Source: a virus. Taken from it: a stretch of 20,145 nucleotides of DNA. The stretch lies in the IMG/VR virus record IMGVR_UViG_3300030106_004182, positions 723 through 20,867 of that record; one strand, 5' to 3'. Made by a program: the position numbers and the translations under genes. Of the stretch, positions 13,108 to 19,049 are shown piece after piece. The notes under the pieces were generated by a model. That model saw only the letters and a list, made by a program, of their open reading frames with translations. It had not been told where the DNA came from and did not search any database. Positions within the stretch are counted from its first letter, which is position 1; each line of letters begins with the position of its first letter.

Positions 13108-13397
13108 TAGTATAATTCTTCTTCTGTCTCTGCTTTTATAATACAGTCAGAAGTTGGATATGAAACACAAAGAAGAGCAAAACCTGCCTCCATTTGATCA
13201 TCATCTAAAAATGATTGTTCTTCCTGATTTACACTACCAGAAAGAATTTTTCCTGCACACGAAGAACATGCTCCTGCCCTACAAGAATATGGAAGATCAA
13301 TCTCCGCTTCTTCAGCAGCATCTAAAATATAATTGTCTGGGGCACATTCAAATGTAGATTCTGTGCCATCTGATTTATTAATTGTTATTGAATACAT
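13107..13397 (-). CDS. petF: Plant-type [2Fe-2S] ferredoxin
   Basis: A 96-aa ferredoxin with the full cluster motif: [13 protein letters not shown] (Cys39, Cys44, Cys47) and FALLCVSYP (Cys77), the same numbering as chloroplast and cyanobacterial PetF. It accepts electrons from photosystem I and in the phage setting can feed ferredoxin-dependent reductases such as those of bilin synthesis. ATG 13397 was chosen; a GTG three codons earlier is possible. A promoter lies at 13452-13479, so this starts a transcription unit with the 41-aa gene and gnd. Confidence 0.95.
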   Translation of the reverse strand: MYSITINKSDGTESTFECAPDNYILDAAEEAEIDLPYSCRAGACSSCAGKILSGSVNQEEQSFLDDDQMEAGFALLCVSYPTSDCIIKAETEEELY

Positions 13398-13451
13398 TTT
13401 ACTCACCCTACGTGTTACGTTTCATGCAATTACACTATCTAGTTAAGATTT

Positions 13452-13479
13452 CTTATAATAAAAATAGAAATGTTAGCAA
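13452..13479 (-). promoter_or_regulatory. Promoter for ferredoxin
   Basis: Minus strand: TTGCTA (13479-13474), 16 nt, TATAAG (13457-13452). Start near 13445, leader about 48 nt. Confidence 0.5.
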
Positions 13480-14054
13480 TCACTAATTATAGAATTGACT
13501 TGAGATCCTGCCTCAGATCCAATATTATTTCCTAATAGTGCTGCCCATCCAGCTGCCAACCATCCAATATATGGAATGTTTACAACAGCAGGAACAAGAA
13601 CACCAGTAGCAACAGCACTACCTGCCATCGCACCTTGTGACCGTGCTCCAGCGTCCGCCACTATGCACTCTACGCTTTCTGCACTCAACTTTCCCTCTTC
13701 AGCCAGCGTTGCGGCACCCCCGATATTACGAGTGCCATCTCTTGTAAATTGATCACGACGATACTCTGTTCTTTTTTCACTTGATCCACCAAGAAAACCT
13801 TTTTTATCAAGGTCAAGATTTAATCCTCTTTCAGACTCAAGAATGGCGGGATCATCTGCACGAAACTGAATACTGTAACCATCCTCACCTGCTTCTATTT
13901 TGTAAGAAGAATATGGTCCATGTGGAATATTAATCGTCGGAGTTTCTATTTTTTTAGGTTCAGGTTGACGTATTAGATATCCTAACACACCAATGTGTGC
14001 AATTGCTATGATACTTCCAAGACCAACAGTTGTCCATTTGAGGTAAGGTTTCAT
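13473..14054 (-). CDS. Membrane-anchored protein with glycine-rich C-terminal helix (193 aa)
   Basis: The N-terminal anchor is TTVGLGSIIAIAHIGVLGYL. A soluble beta-rich part follows (YKIEAGEDGYSIQFRADDPA), then charged linker (SSEKRTEYRRDQFTRDGTRN). The C-terminal half holds small-residue-rich hydrophobic helices (QGAMAGSAVATGVLVPAVVN, IGWLAAGWAALLGNNIGSEA), resembling glycine-zipper segments that pack in membranes. Function unknown; a membrane-active or DNA-injection role is conceivable. It starts 2 nt after the upstream stop. Confidence 0.75.
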   Translation of the reverse strand: MKPYLKWTTVGLGSIIAIAHIGVLGYLIRQPEPKKIETPTINIPHGPYSSYKIEAGEDGYSIQFRADDPAILESERGLNLDLDKKGFLGGSSEKRTEYRRDQFTRDGTRNIGGAATLAEEGKLSAESVECIVADAGARSQGAMAGSAVATGVLVPAVVNIPYIGWLAAGWAALLGNNIGSEAGSQVNSIISDC

Positions 14055-14056
14055 GG

Positions 14057-14491
14057 TTACATCTCGTACTTATCTTCTGATTTGGGTGGTGTAGAAGTAA
14101 TATGTACGGGTGTTTGCTCAATTCTAATCGTTTGGGAAGGTGCAGTTTGTGCTGCCTTTTCTATTAATCTCTCCATCTGTTCTTTCGTTATTCCACCTCC
14201 ACCGCTAGACTTGTCCCCATTTTTCTTTGTTGTCTGAACACCAAAGGTGGCTAAAACTCCAGTAAAAACGCTGGCAATAAAAGTCGGATCAAGTTTCTGC
14301 TCTGGAATACCCAAAGCAGGGGGCAACTTAATATAAGCAAGAGTTAAAATACCACCGGACCATACCAAAATTCCTAAACGGACGAACGTAGAAAGAATCA
14401 TTAATTCCTCATCAGCATCCTCAAGTTTTTCTTTGAGTTTACCAATAGGACCTTTTTTCTTAGGTTCTTCCTTCTTTACTTCTTCAGGCAT
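14057..14491 (-). CDS. Two-helix membrane protein, holin-like topology (144 aa)
   Basis: A charged N-terminus (PEEVKKEEPKKKGPIGKLKE) is followed by helix 1 (VRLGILVWSGGILTLAYI), a short loop, helix 2 (FIASVFTGVLATFGVQT) and a hydrophilic tail with a GGGG hinge. Two helices with charged ends fit a class II holin in topology. The neighbouring lysozyme-like and protease-like exported proteins make lysis possible, but no holin family signature is recognised. A possible late promoter lies just upstream (14514-14521). Confidence 0.7.
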   Translation of the reverse strand: MPEEVKKEEPKKKGPIGKLKEKLEDADEELMILSTFVRLGILVWSGGILTLAYIKLPPALGIPEQKLDPTFIASVFTGVLATFGVQTTKKNGDKSSGGGGITKEQMERLIEKAAQTAPSQTIRIEQTPVHITSTPPKSEDKYEM

Positions 14492-14512
14492 GTGTTACCA
14501 GTAAAGGCAACT

Positions 14513-15190
14513 TTATTTATCAATATAGTTGTTTTCTATGAGCCATTTACGTGTAAGCGGAGTAGGTTCATAAACTTTCCACATCTCACCATCAGCACAT
14601 GCTGCTAATGCTTTTTGTGTCATACCAGCAGTCTTTCCTGCCCAAGTTGCTTCTTTCTCCCAAGGAATTGCATGAGGTGTACTTGTATATGATGCCTCCG
14701 CAATTTTTTGCCAGATCGTAGGAACCTTTTCTTCATCCATAATAAGAGCAATCATACTATTATCAATTGTTCCTGCCATACAATCTTGTGCAGCGTGCCA
14801 TCCTTCATGACGCATCACACTCATCACTGTAGACGGACGAGTCATAAATGATTTATTAAGAAAAAAGTTATTGCCTACTGTATGATAAACACCACGATGT
14901 CCGGGAGGGAAATATTTTTCTTCCGCTAAAAATACTTTAACTCCGACCTTATTAAGGGAAAGAAGCATATTGTTAAATTCATCAGCAATAATATAAAAAT
15001 CGTCAATATTGGGATACTCACTAGAAATATCCAGAATAGTATAAACTTGTTTGACTCCATCCGTACATTCTCGAAGTATCATACATCCCAAAGCATCCAA
15101 CGTGTAATAACCCTTAGTAAGTTTAGGGTCTGCTAGTGCTGGTGTGGACATTGTTACTACAGCCAGCAGACTCATAATAATTTTTTTCAT
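14513..15190 (-). CDS. Exported HExxH protein, putative zinc peptidase (225 aa)
   Basis: The signal peptide is MKKIIMSLLAVVTMSTPALA, cut before DPK. Mid-protein, VMRHEGWHAAQD contains His128-Glu129-Gly-Trp-His132, the zinc-binding HExxH motif of metallopeptidases. ADEFNNMLLSLNKVGVKVFL and FLNKSFMTRP precede it, a typical strand before the active-site helix. A later Glu in WEKEATWAGK could be the third ligand (inference). Two Cys pairs suggest extracytoplasmic disulfides. Substrate unknown; host envelope protein is a reasonable guess. The ATG is 1 nt after the upstream stop. Confidence 0.75.
   Translation of the reverse strand: MKKIIMSLLAVVTMSTPALADPKLTKGYYTLDALGCMILRECTDGVKQVYTILDISSEYPNIDDFYIIADEFNNMLLSLNKVGVKVFLAEEKYFPPGHRGVYHTVGNNFFLNKSFMTRPSTVMSVMRHEGWHAAQDCMAGTIDNSMIALIMDEEKVPTIWQKIAEASYTSTPHAIPWEKEATWAGKTAGMTQKALAACADGEMWKVYEPTPLTRKWLIENNYIDK
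14514..14521 (-). promoter_or_regulatory. Candidate T4-late-type promoter
   Basis: Minus strand GATAAATA, 7 of 8 matches to TATAAATA, 23 nt before ATG 14491. It coincides with the last codons of the upstream gene, so chance similarity is possible. Confidence 0.3.
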
Positions 15191-15191
15191 A

Positions 15192-15470
15192 TCAAGGAGA
15201 ATTAAAATAATCCAAATTAGTGGGAAGAGGAAGTCCAGTTGTAGAGGGCATAGGAAGAGATCCACCAGTGACACCAGGAAGTTCCGGCATAGCAGAGTCT
15301 AACATATCAGGAATTGCTCCTGTGACCGATTCTAATGCTGCCTTAGTCACATTCTCCTTTACTTGTTCGATGATGGCATCTCTACGGAGATATACGACTG
15401 TTCCTCCACCAACGATACCAGCAGTCCCTACAAATGATAGAACTGCTAAAATGTTAATTATCTTTTGCAT
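15192..15470 (-). CDS. Small membrane protein (92 aa)
   Basis: An N-terminal transmembrane helix (INILAVLSFVGTAGIVGGGT) leads into a basic-acidic amphipathic helix (RRDAIIEQVKENVTKAALES). A Pro/Gly-rich tail follows (MPELPGVTGGSLPMPSTTG). This shape is common in cyanophages (a QK-x-INxLAVLSFVGTAGIVGG start), with no assigned role. It overlaps the upstream gene by 17 nt. Confidence 0.75.
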   Translation of the reverse strand: MQKIINILAVLSFVGTAGIVGGGTVVYLRRDAIIEQVKENVTKAALESVTGAIPDMLDSAMPELPGVTGGSLPMPSTTGLPLPTNLDYFNSP

Positions 15471-15675
15471 AATAAGCCTCGTAATACTTTACAATCCCTG
15501 CGGTGCTTGTATTGCCTTGGGATACCCAATCATGAGCACACTCATAAATTGATTGACTGGAGTATTTAGGAACACATCCTTCCATCTGACCAGCAAACTT
15601 AGAGAGCAAAACTCTAAGTGCTTGCTCCCTAACTGTCATTTTCTGATCATTATATCGCCAATCATCAATAGACAT
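15454..15675 (-). CDS. Conserved-type soluble protein (73 aa)
   Basis: A helical protein that begins MSIDDWRYNDQKMTVREQAL and contains LLSKFAGQMEG, SQSIYECAHDWVSQGN and VKYYEAYYA. The SIYECAHDW-(V/I)-x-QGN segment looks conserved among cyanophage proteins; no function is known. GGTGG lies 8 nt before ATG 15675. It overlaps the upstream gene's stop by 11 nt. Confidence 0.75.
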   Translation of the reverse strand: MSIDDWRYNDQKMTVREQALRVLLSKFAGQMEGCVPKYSSQSIYECAHDWVSQGNTSTAGIVKYYEAYYAKDN

Positions 15676-16042
15676 TTTCTGACCCACCAATAAAATTTAT
15701 GTGAAGTGTTGTCGATTGACTTTTAGTTGCAATCTCATACATCAATTCATGAATATTATCTGGTTCAACAGAGAAATTTTGTTCTCTCTCCTGACGTTTC
15801 ATTTCCATTTCTTTCTCCATATAATCAAGTTGTTTTTGGGACCTGACTGGAGCAGGACCAAACCACTCATCCTCTAAGAGGTATACTGGAGCAGGGACAC
15901 CCGTGTAGTAATTAAGAGCATCTTGTTTAAAAGCAATGCTTTCATCTTCTAGTTTATCACAATCAACGATAACATCGTCAATCGCACATTCAATCTCTTC
16001 AGTTTTAAGAGGAAACAATTTGTCCATAAGTTTTTTAATCAT
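15665..16042 (-). CDS. Unknown acidic protein (125 aa)
   Basis: A soluble protein. The N-terminal part is acidic (EEIECAIDDVIVDCDKLEDE); then come YTGVPAPVYLLEDEWFGPAP, a Met/Glu/Lys helix (QLDYMEKEMEMKRQEREQNF) and a C-terminal strand (TTLHINFIGGSENVY). No family was recognised. The start overlaps the stop of the lysozyme-like gene as ATGA. Confidence 0.7.
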   Translation of the reverse strand: MIKKLMDKLFPLKTEEIECAIDDVIVDCDKLEDESIAFKQDALNYYTGVPAPVYLLEDEWFGPAPVRSQKQLDYMEKEMEMKRQEREQNFSVEPDNIHELMYEIATKSQSTTLHINFIGGSENVY

Positions 16043-16635
16043 GCTAGTACCAGTTTCTTAGTGTATTCGTATGCATAATTTTCACGCTGACCTTTGATGC
16101 CCCAGCCTAACCAGTAATAAGCAGGGATCATGTACTGACTGACAGTTTGTCCGTTACCTTCAAACATTGGTAAATGTTTTTGGAAGATATTTTCATTAAT
16201 CATATAACGTGTCTGACATTCAAGAGAACTTGGATCACAATTATACTTTTTAGCAAAGAAACCGAGTCCTCTGTATCTATTGAGTGAAGTCCATTGAATC
16301 AAACCATAACCACCAGAGTAGCAATTATTATATGATACAAGAGCACCTCCCTCACAAATATTAGGAATAAATTTACTCTCTTGTTTAATATTACCCATGA
16401 TCGTTGACAAAGCATTACGATCAGAGATTTGTGTGTGTTCCTGAAGTTCAGCAAGAACGAATTGTTCCTCAGGGGTACATTCAGGACATTTCCATGAAGA
16501 CCTGTATGGTTCCAAAGGAATAGATACAACGTCCTTTTCCTGCACTTCAGTTTCTTTTTGCTTTGCCTGCTCAGCATTGACGCAAGATGCGGTCAACATG
16601 CTAAGGAGAACAAAACTACTAAGTCGTTTGAGCAT
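16039..16635 (-). CDS. Exported phage-tail-lysozyme-type protein (198 aa)
   Basis: A signal-like N-terminus, MLKRLSSFVLLSMLTASC, may be a lipoprotein signal, though the box is imperfect. A charged linker follows, then a domain resembling Phage_lysozyme2: IMGNIKQESKF (Glu86 the probable acid), GGYGLIQWTSLNRYRGLGFF and LECQTRYMINE, with paired cysteines. It should cleave peptidoglycan from the periplasmic side, as an endolysin or entry enzyme. The ATG follows directly after the T-run of a terminator hairpin and has no Shine-Dalgarno site; its promoter lies at 16660-16688. Confidence 0.85.
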   Translation of the reverse strand: MLKRLSSFVLLSMLTASCVNAEQAKQKETEVQEKDVVSIPLEPYRSSWKCPECTPEEQFVLAELQEHTQISDRNALSTIMGNIKQESKFIPNICEGGALVSYNNCYSGGYGLIQWTSLNRYRGLGFFAKKYNCDPSSLECQTRYMINENIFQKHLPMFEGNGQTVSQYMIPAYYWLGWGIKGQRENYAYEYTKKLVLA

Positions 16636-16659
16636 AAAAAAAGGAGCACTGACTGCTCC
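16636..16659 (-). terminator. Intrinsic terminator abutting the lysozyme-like gene start
   Basis: Minus strand: GGAGCA, loop GTCAG, TGCTCC, then TTTTTTT and the ATG at 16635. It ends the hli-cluster transcript. Confidence 0.8.
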
Positions 16660-16688
16660 AGTATAAGTAAAATTATTTAGTTTGTCAA
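16660..16688 (-). promoter_or_regulatory. Promoter for the lysozyme-like gene
   Basis: Minus strand: TTGACA (16688-16683), 17 nt, TATACT (16665-16660). The expected start near 16653 lies just past the 5' arm of the terminator, so new transcripts lack it. Confidence 0.75.
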
Positions 16689-16831
16689 CTGGAAGGAGAT
16701 GGTGAATATACTGGTGTCATTAATCCACCACCTGGACCGTCATCATCATCCTCCTCTGTATCAATCAAAAGTAACATAAAAACAAAGGGAGTCAAAATGA
16801 AAATTATTGTTTGAGCCCACTCTATACTCAT
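16685..16831 (-). CDS. Small membrane protein of the hli cluster (48 aa)
   Basis: MSIEWAQTIIFILTPFVFML forms one transmembrane helix, followed by LLIDTEEDDDDGPGGGLMTP and a Pro/Ser tail. The WAQ-x-IIFI start and DDDDGPGGGLM segment are typical of a short cyanophage protein often found next to hli genes. Function unknown. The start overlaps the stop of the 23-aa gene as ATGA. Its 3' end overlaps the -35 of the next promoter. Confidence 0.8.
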   Translation of the reverse strand: MSIEWAQTIIFILTPFVFMLLLIDTEEDDDDGPGGGLMTPVYSPSPSS

Positions 16832-16899
16832 GACTCTTTTGCTGCTGCAGCAATTGGAATTAGCAGAAGAACTGCTGCTACTATGAATCCCATCACCAT
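16828..16899 (-). CDS. Membrane microprotein (23 aa)
   Basis: A 23-codon frame: MVMGFIVAAVLLLIPIAAAA followed by KES. It is a single hydrophobic helix with an Ala-rich end, which could also be cut as a signal peptide. It starts across the end of hli (the ATG shares bases with the last codons) and its stop overlaps the next ATG, so it is coupled on both sides. In size it recalls the one-helix subunits of photosystems, but no known subunit matches. Confidence 0.55.
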   Translation of the reverse strand: MVMGFIVAAVLLLIPIAAAAKES

Positions 16900-17000
16900 A
16901 ATCCAGGAATGAGTTGACCTGTGATCGCATAAGATCCCATAGCTGCAATGACTCCAATCATTGCTGCCCAACCATTAATACGTTCTGCCCTTTCGTTCAT
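16893..17000 (-). CDS. hli: High-light-inducible protein, short form (35 aa)
   Basis: 35 aa: MNERAERINGWAAMIGVIAA, then MGSYAITGQLIPGLW. It is the single chlorophyll-binding helix of the Hli/CAB family (AExxNGxxAMIG), with the usual Arg of the motif replaced by Trp and a TGQLIPG end as in phage-type Hlis. Hlis bind chlorophyll and carotenoid and protect photosystem II under stress. GGAG lies 8 nt before the ATG, which overlaps the upstream stop as ATGA. Confidence 0.93.
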   Translation of the reverse strand: MNERAERINGWAAMIGVIAAMGSYAITGQLIPGLW

Positions 17001-17146
17001 TGTTCGTTCTCCAAAGTTTTGTTTGTAATGATGATCTTTTGACCATCGTGGGTAAATTGTAACTCGTCGTCTGGATGCCACAGTAACTCTTCGTACATGT
17101 CATCAAGTTTCTGCATATCCTCATAAAGTGCGTTCGGATCTGGCAT
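16997..17146 (-). CDS. Small soluble protein of the hli cluster (49 aa)
   Basis: A short gene: PDPNALYEDMQKLDDMYEEL, LWHPDDELQFTHDGQKIIIT, then a short end. The (L/M)YEELLW-x-P pattern followed by an ELQFTHDG strand looks like a conserved short cyanophage protein without known role. The stop overlaps the hli ATG. A 6-bp hairpin lies just upstream (17150-17166). Confidence 0.7.
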   Translation of the reverse strand: MPDPNALYEDMQKLDDMYEELLWHPDDELQFTHDGQKIIITNKTLENEQ

Positions 17147-17149
17147 ATT

Positions 17150-17166
17150 CGTTAGGTAATCTAACG
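17150..17166 (-). other. Small hairpin upstream of the 49-aa gene
   Basis: CGTTAG, loop ATTAC, CTAACG. It has no T-run, so it is not an intrinsic terminator; it may affect translation or mRNA processing. Confidence 0.4.
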
Positions 17167-17172
17167 TATATA

Positions 17173-17391
17173 TTAACTTGAAAGTTCAAGGTAATATTTT
17201 GTCTGATCGCTTGGAGTATTCTCATAGATAGAGGAATCTCCATATTCTTTATGATCTTTGTATCCAACCATTCGACCCTTTGTATTTTGTAGGGCTGGCA
17301 TGAATACAATGTAGAAAAATACTCCTGGTGCTCCGATGAATACAACGGAGACAATCACATAATAAGTAAGAAGTTCAATGAGATTTTCCAT
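17173..17391 (-). CDS. Membrane protein of the hli cluster (72 aa)
   Basis: The N-terminal hydrophobic region (LLTYYVIVSVVFIGAPGVFF, then YIVFMPALQ) spans the membrane once or as a hairpin. A conserved-looking soluble tail follows: NTKGRMVGYKDHKEYGDSSI, YENTPSDQTKYYLELSS. I associate the MVGYKDHK-x-YGD-x-SIYENTP pattern with a cyanophage family of unknown function near hli genes. The start overlaps the stop of the 28-aa gene (TGATG). Confidence 0.8.
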   Translation of the reverse strand: MENLIELLTYYVIVSVVFIGAPGVFFYIVFMPALQNTKGRMVGYKDHKEYGDSSIYENTPSDQTKYYLELSS

Positions 17392-17477
17392 CAATAAGTC
17401 TCAGCAAGTTGTTGTACAGAATATCCTAGCAGAACAAAGAATGCAATGCTAGTTGTGGTGAAAAGAATTTCAGTCAT
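17391..17477 (-). CDS. Membrane microprotein (28 aa)
   Basis: A 28-codon frame: MTEILFTTTSIAFFVLLGYS, then VQQLAETY. It is one hydrophobic helix with a short polar tail, shaped like a low-mass photosystem subunit, though none is recognised. The start overlaps the hli stop (TAATG) and the stop overlaps the next start (TGATG), so translation is coupled on both sides. Confidence 0.6.
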   Translation of the reverse strand: MTEILFTTTSIAFFVLLGYSVQQLAETY

Positions 17478-17695
17478 TAGAATCCGAACGCACCAAAGAA
17501 AAATACAGAGCCAGTAGTGGCATAACTGATGATAGCAGCAGCAAATCCAAGCATAGCAGTGCGTCCATTTAGTTTCTCCGCTCTTTCTGCATGAGTTTCG
17601 TATCCATAACGCTCAGCATCAGTCTGAGAAACGTACATGCGTGGTTCTGTTGCCCACATATTCTGTTGTCCACGCTCATTAGTTGTTACAGTCAT
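17477..17695 (-). CDS. hli: High-light-inducible protein, long form (72 aa)
   Basis: 72 aa with a soluble N-terminal extension (RMYVSQTDAERYGYETH). The Hli helix follows, AERAEKLNGRTAMLGFAAAI, with the full chlorophyll-binding motif (Glu, Asn, Arg), and then ISYATTGSVFFFGAFGF. It is expected to protect photosystem II in the thylakoid together with D1 and D2. It is first in the cluster, behind a perfect consensus promoter (17722-17750). No clear Shine-Dalgarno site. Confidence 0.93.
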   Translation of the reverse strand: MTVTTNERGQQNMWATEPRMYVSQTDAERYGYETHAERAEKLNGRTAMLGFAAAIISYATTGSVFFFGAFGF

Positions 17696-17721
17696 TTACT
17701 TAATGTAATGAATCTTTACAT

Positions 17722-17750
17722 ATTATATATAAAAAAAATCCCCCTGTCAA
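17722..17750 (-). promoter_or_regulatory. Perfect-consensus sigma70 promoter for the hli cluster
   Basis: Minus strand: TTGACA (17750-17745), 17 nt, TATAAT (17727-17722). The -35 is the loop of the terminator at 17731-17755, and the terminator's 3' arm and T-run form the spacer. Confidence 0.85.
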
Positions 17751-17755
17751 GGGGG
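17731..17755 (-). terminator. Intrinsic terminator ending the pstS unit
   Basis: Minus strand: CCCCC, loop TTGACA, GGGGG, then A and eight T. Stem of 5 G-C pairs. It lies 18 nt past the coiled-coil gene. Confidence 0.8.
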
Positions 17756-17773
17756 TAGTGTAGTAATTTATAC

Positions 17774-17986
17774 TCAATCAGATAAATTATTGATGATTCC
17801 GTTGACTTTCGTTTCTAAATCATCATATTTTCGATTCAGTAGCATGTGTTCATTTTCCAAACCTTCAAGGCGATACTGTAGCCTTTCTACTAGATCGTAG
17901 ATATTTTGACACTCGGAAATGTTTTGTTCTCCTCTGTCAGAATCTTCATAGAACCAATCTAACATCTTCTTAACTTTCTTTTTCAT
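17774..17986 (-). CDS. Coiled-coil protein downstream of pstS (70 aa)
   Basis: MKKKVKKMLDWFYEDSDRGE, then a long heptad-like helix (IYDLVERLQYRLEGLENEHM, LLNRKYDDLETKVNGIINNL). No family was recognised. The start overlaps the pstS end by 17 nt, and AAGG lies 5 nt upstream, so it is coupled to pstS. The role is unknown; coiled-coil oligomerisation is likely. Confidence 0.7.
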   Translation of the reverse strand: MKKKVKKMLDWFYEDSDRGEQNISECQNIYDLVERLQYRLEGLENEHMLLNRKYDDLETKVNGIINNLSD

Positions 17987-18947
17987 TGATACCTTCAACT
18001 GCTTGTAGGGACTTTTGACGTAGGTCTTCTGGAAGAGGAACATAACCCAGAGCATCAGACTTTGCCTGAGACTCTTCACTCAACATATAACGAAGAGTTT
18101 CTTTTACTCCAGGTACAGATTCAGGATAAGCAAGAATCCAGGTCAAGGAAACAATAGGATAAGCATTCTCACCTGCAGGGTTAGCATCAGCACCACGCAG
18201 TTGGTCATCAAGTACAATCTGACTCAGACCAGCAGCAGAAGTTTCTGCATTTGCCTTTACAAAGTTGCCTGCCTTATTCTGAAGAGCAACCTGTTGGAAT
18301 CCATCATTTTTTACATAACCATAGTTCAGATAACCGATAGCACCAGGATACTGTTGAATACCAGCAGCAACACCAGAGTTACCTTTACCACCAACACCAA
18401 CAGGCCACATAACTGCCTTACCAGTTCCTACATTCTTTTTCCATTCGGGAGAGAATGCAGACAGGGAGTTAGTGAATCCTTTGGTCGTTCCTGAACCATC
18501 AGAACGCCATACAGTAACGATCTTCTGATCTTCACAACCAAATGTGCTCCAATTAGTAATCTTACCAAGGAAGACATCAGCAAGTTGTGTCTGTGTCATC
18601 TGCACATCACAACCAGGCATGTTGTAAGTAGGAACAATAGCACCACCAGTCATAGGAACATGAATCATGGGGGTCTTCTGCTTCTTATCACTTACAGCAC
18701 CATCAGAGGCACCGAAGTCAATAGTTTCAGCAATGAACTGTCGGACACCAGAACCACTACCAACTGCTTGATAGTTCACGCGGTTTCCAGTATCTTTATT
18801 AAATTGCTGTAACCATGAGTTATAAAGAGGAGCAGGGAACGTAGCACCTGCTGCATTCAGTTTAAATGTATCTTTCTTTTCCTCAGCACCACAAGCAATA
18901 AGAGCAGGTGCAGTCAATGTAGCAACGAAAAATGCTTTGAGTTTCAT
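17970..18947 (-). CDS. pstS: Phosphate ABC transporter substrate-binding protein
   Basis: A 325-aa PstS. MKLKAFFVATLTAPALIAC is a lipoprotein signal with lipobox LIAC (Cys19). The phosphate-binding segments are present: GATFPAPLYNSW, GSGSGVRQF, FGASDGA, RSDGSGTTKGF and GNSGVAAGI. It captures phosphate in the periplasm for the host PstCAB transporter and helps the phage meet its DNA demand. An in-frame ATG at 19001 right after a terminator would add 18 residues without making a better signal peptide, so 18947 is preferred. Upstream is a possible Pho box. Confidence 0.96.
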   Translation of the reverse strand: MKLKAFFVATLTAPALIACGAEEKKDTFKLNAAGATFPAPLYNSWLQQFNKDTGNRVNYQAVGSGSGVRQFIAETIDFGASDGAVSDKKQKTPMIHVPMTGGAIVPTYNMPGCDVQMTQTQLADVFLGKITNWSTFGCEDQKIVTVWRSDGSGTTKGFTNSLSAFSPEWKKNVGTGKAVMWPVGVGGKGNSGVAAGIQQYPGAIGYLNYGYVKNDGFQQVALQNKAGNFVKANAETSAAGLSQIVLDDQLRGADANPAGENAYPIVSLTWILAYPESVPGVKETLRYMLSEESQAKSDALGYVPLPEDLRQKSLQAVEGINEKES

Positions 18948-18979
18948 CTGTTTGTTAGATAAACCTTGATATATATGGA

Positions 18980-18998
18980 CACTTAATTTAGATTTAAC
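18980..18998 (-). promoter_or_regulatory. Possible Pho box upstream of pstS
   Basis: Minus strand GTTAAATC, TAA, ATTAAGTG: two octamers with TTAA cores 11 nt apart, the period of cyanobacterial Pho boxes (consensus close to CTTAACCT repeats). TATATA (18975-18970) could be the -10. The match is partial. Confidence 0.4.
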
Positions 18999-19001
18999 CA
19001 T

Positions 19002-19025
19002 AAAAAAAGGGGTGCGTTAGCACCC
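19002..19025 (-). terminator. Intrinsic terminator between the barrel gene and pstS
   Basis: Minus strand: GGGTGC, loop TAAC, GCACCC, C, then TTTTTTT. It lies 24 nt past the stop of the gene at 19050-19418. Confidence 0.85.
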
Positions 19026-19049
19026 TGTAACATGGTTAAGAACTGATTA

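Noticed and set aside
17121-17354. 77-codon minus-strand frame overlapping the 72-aa membrane protein
   Set aside because: Out of frame with a gene that has coupled ends and a conserved-looking tail; no ribosome site.
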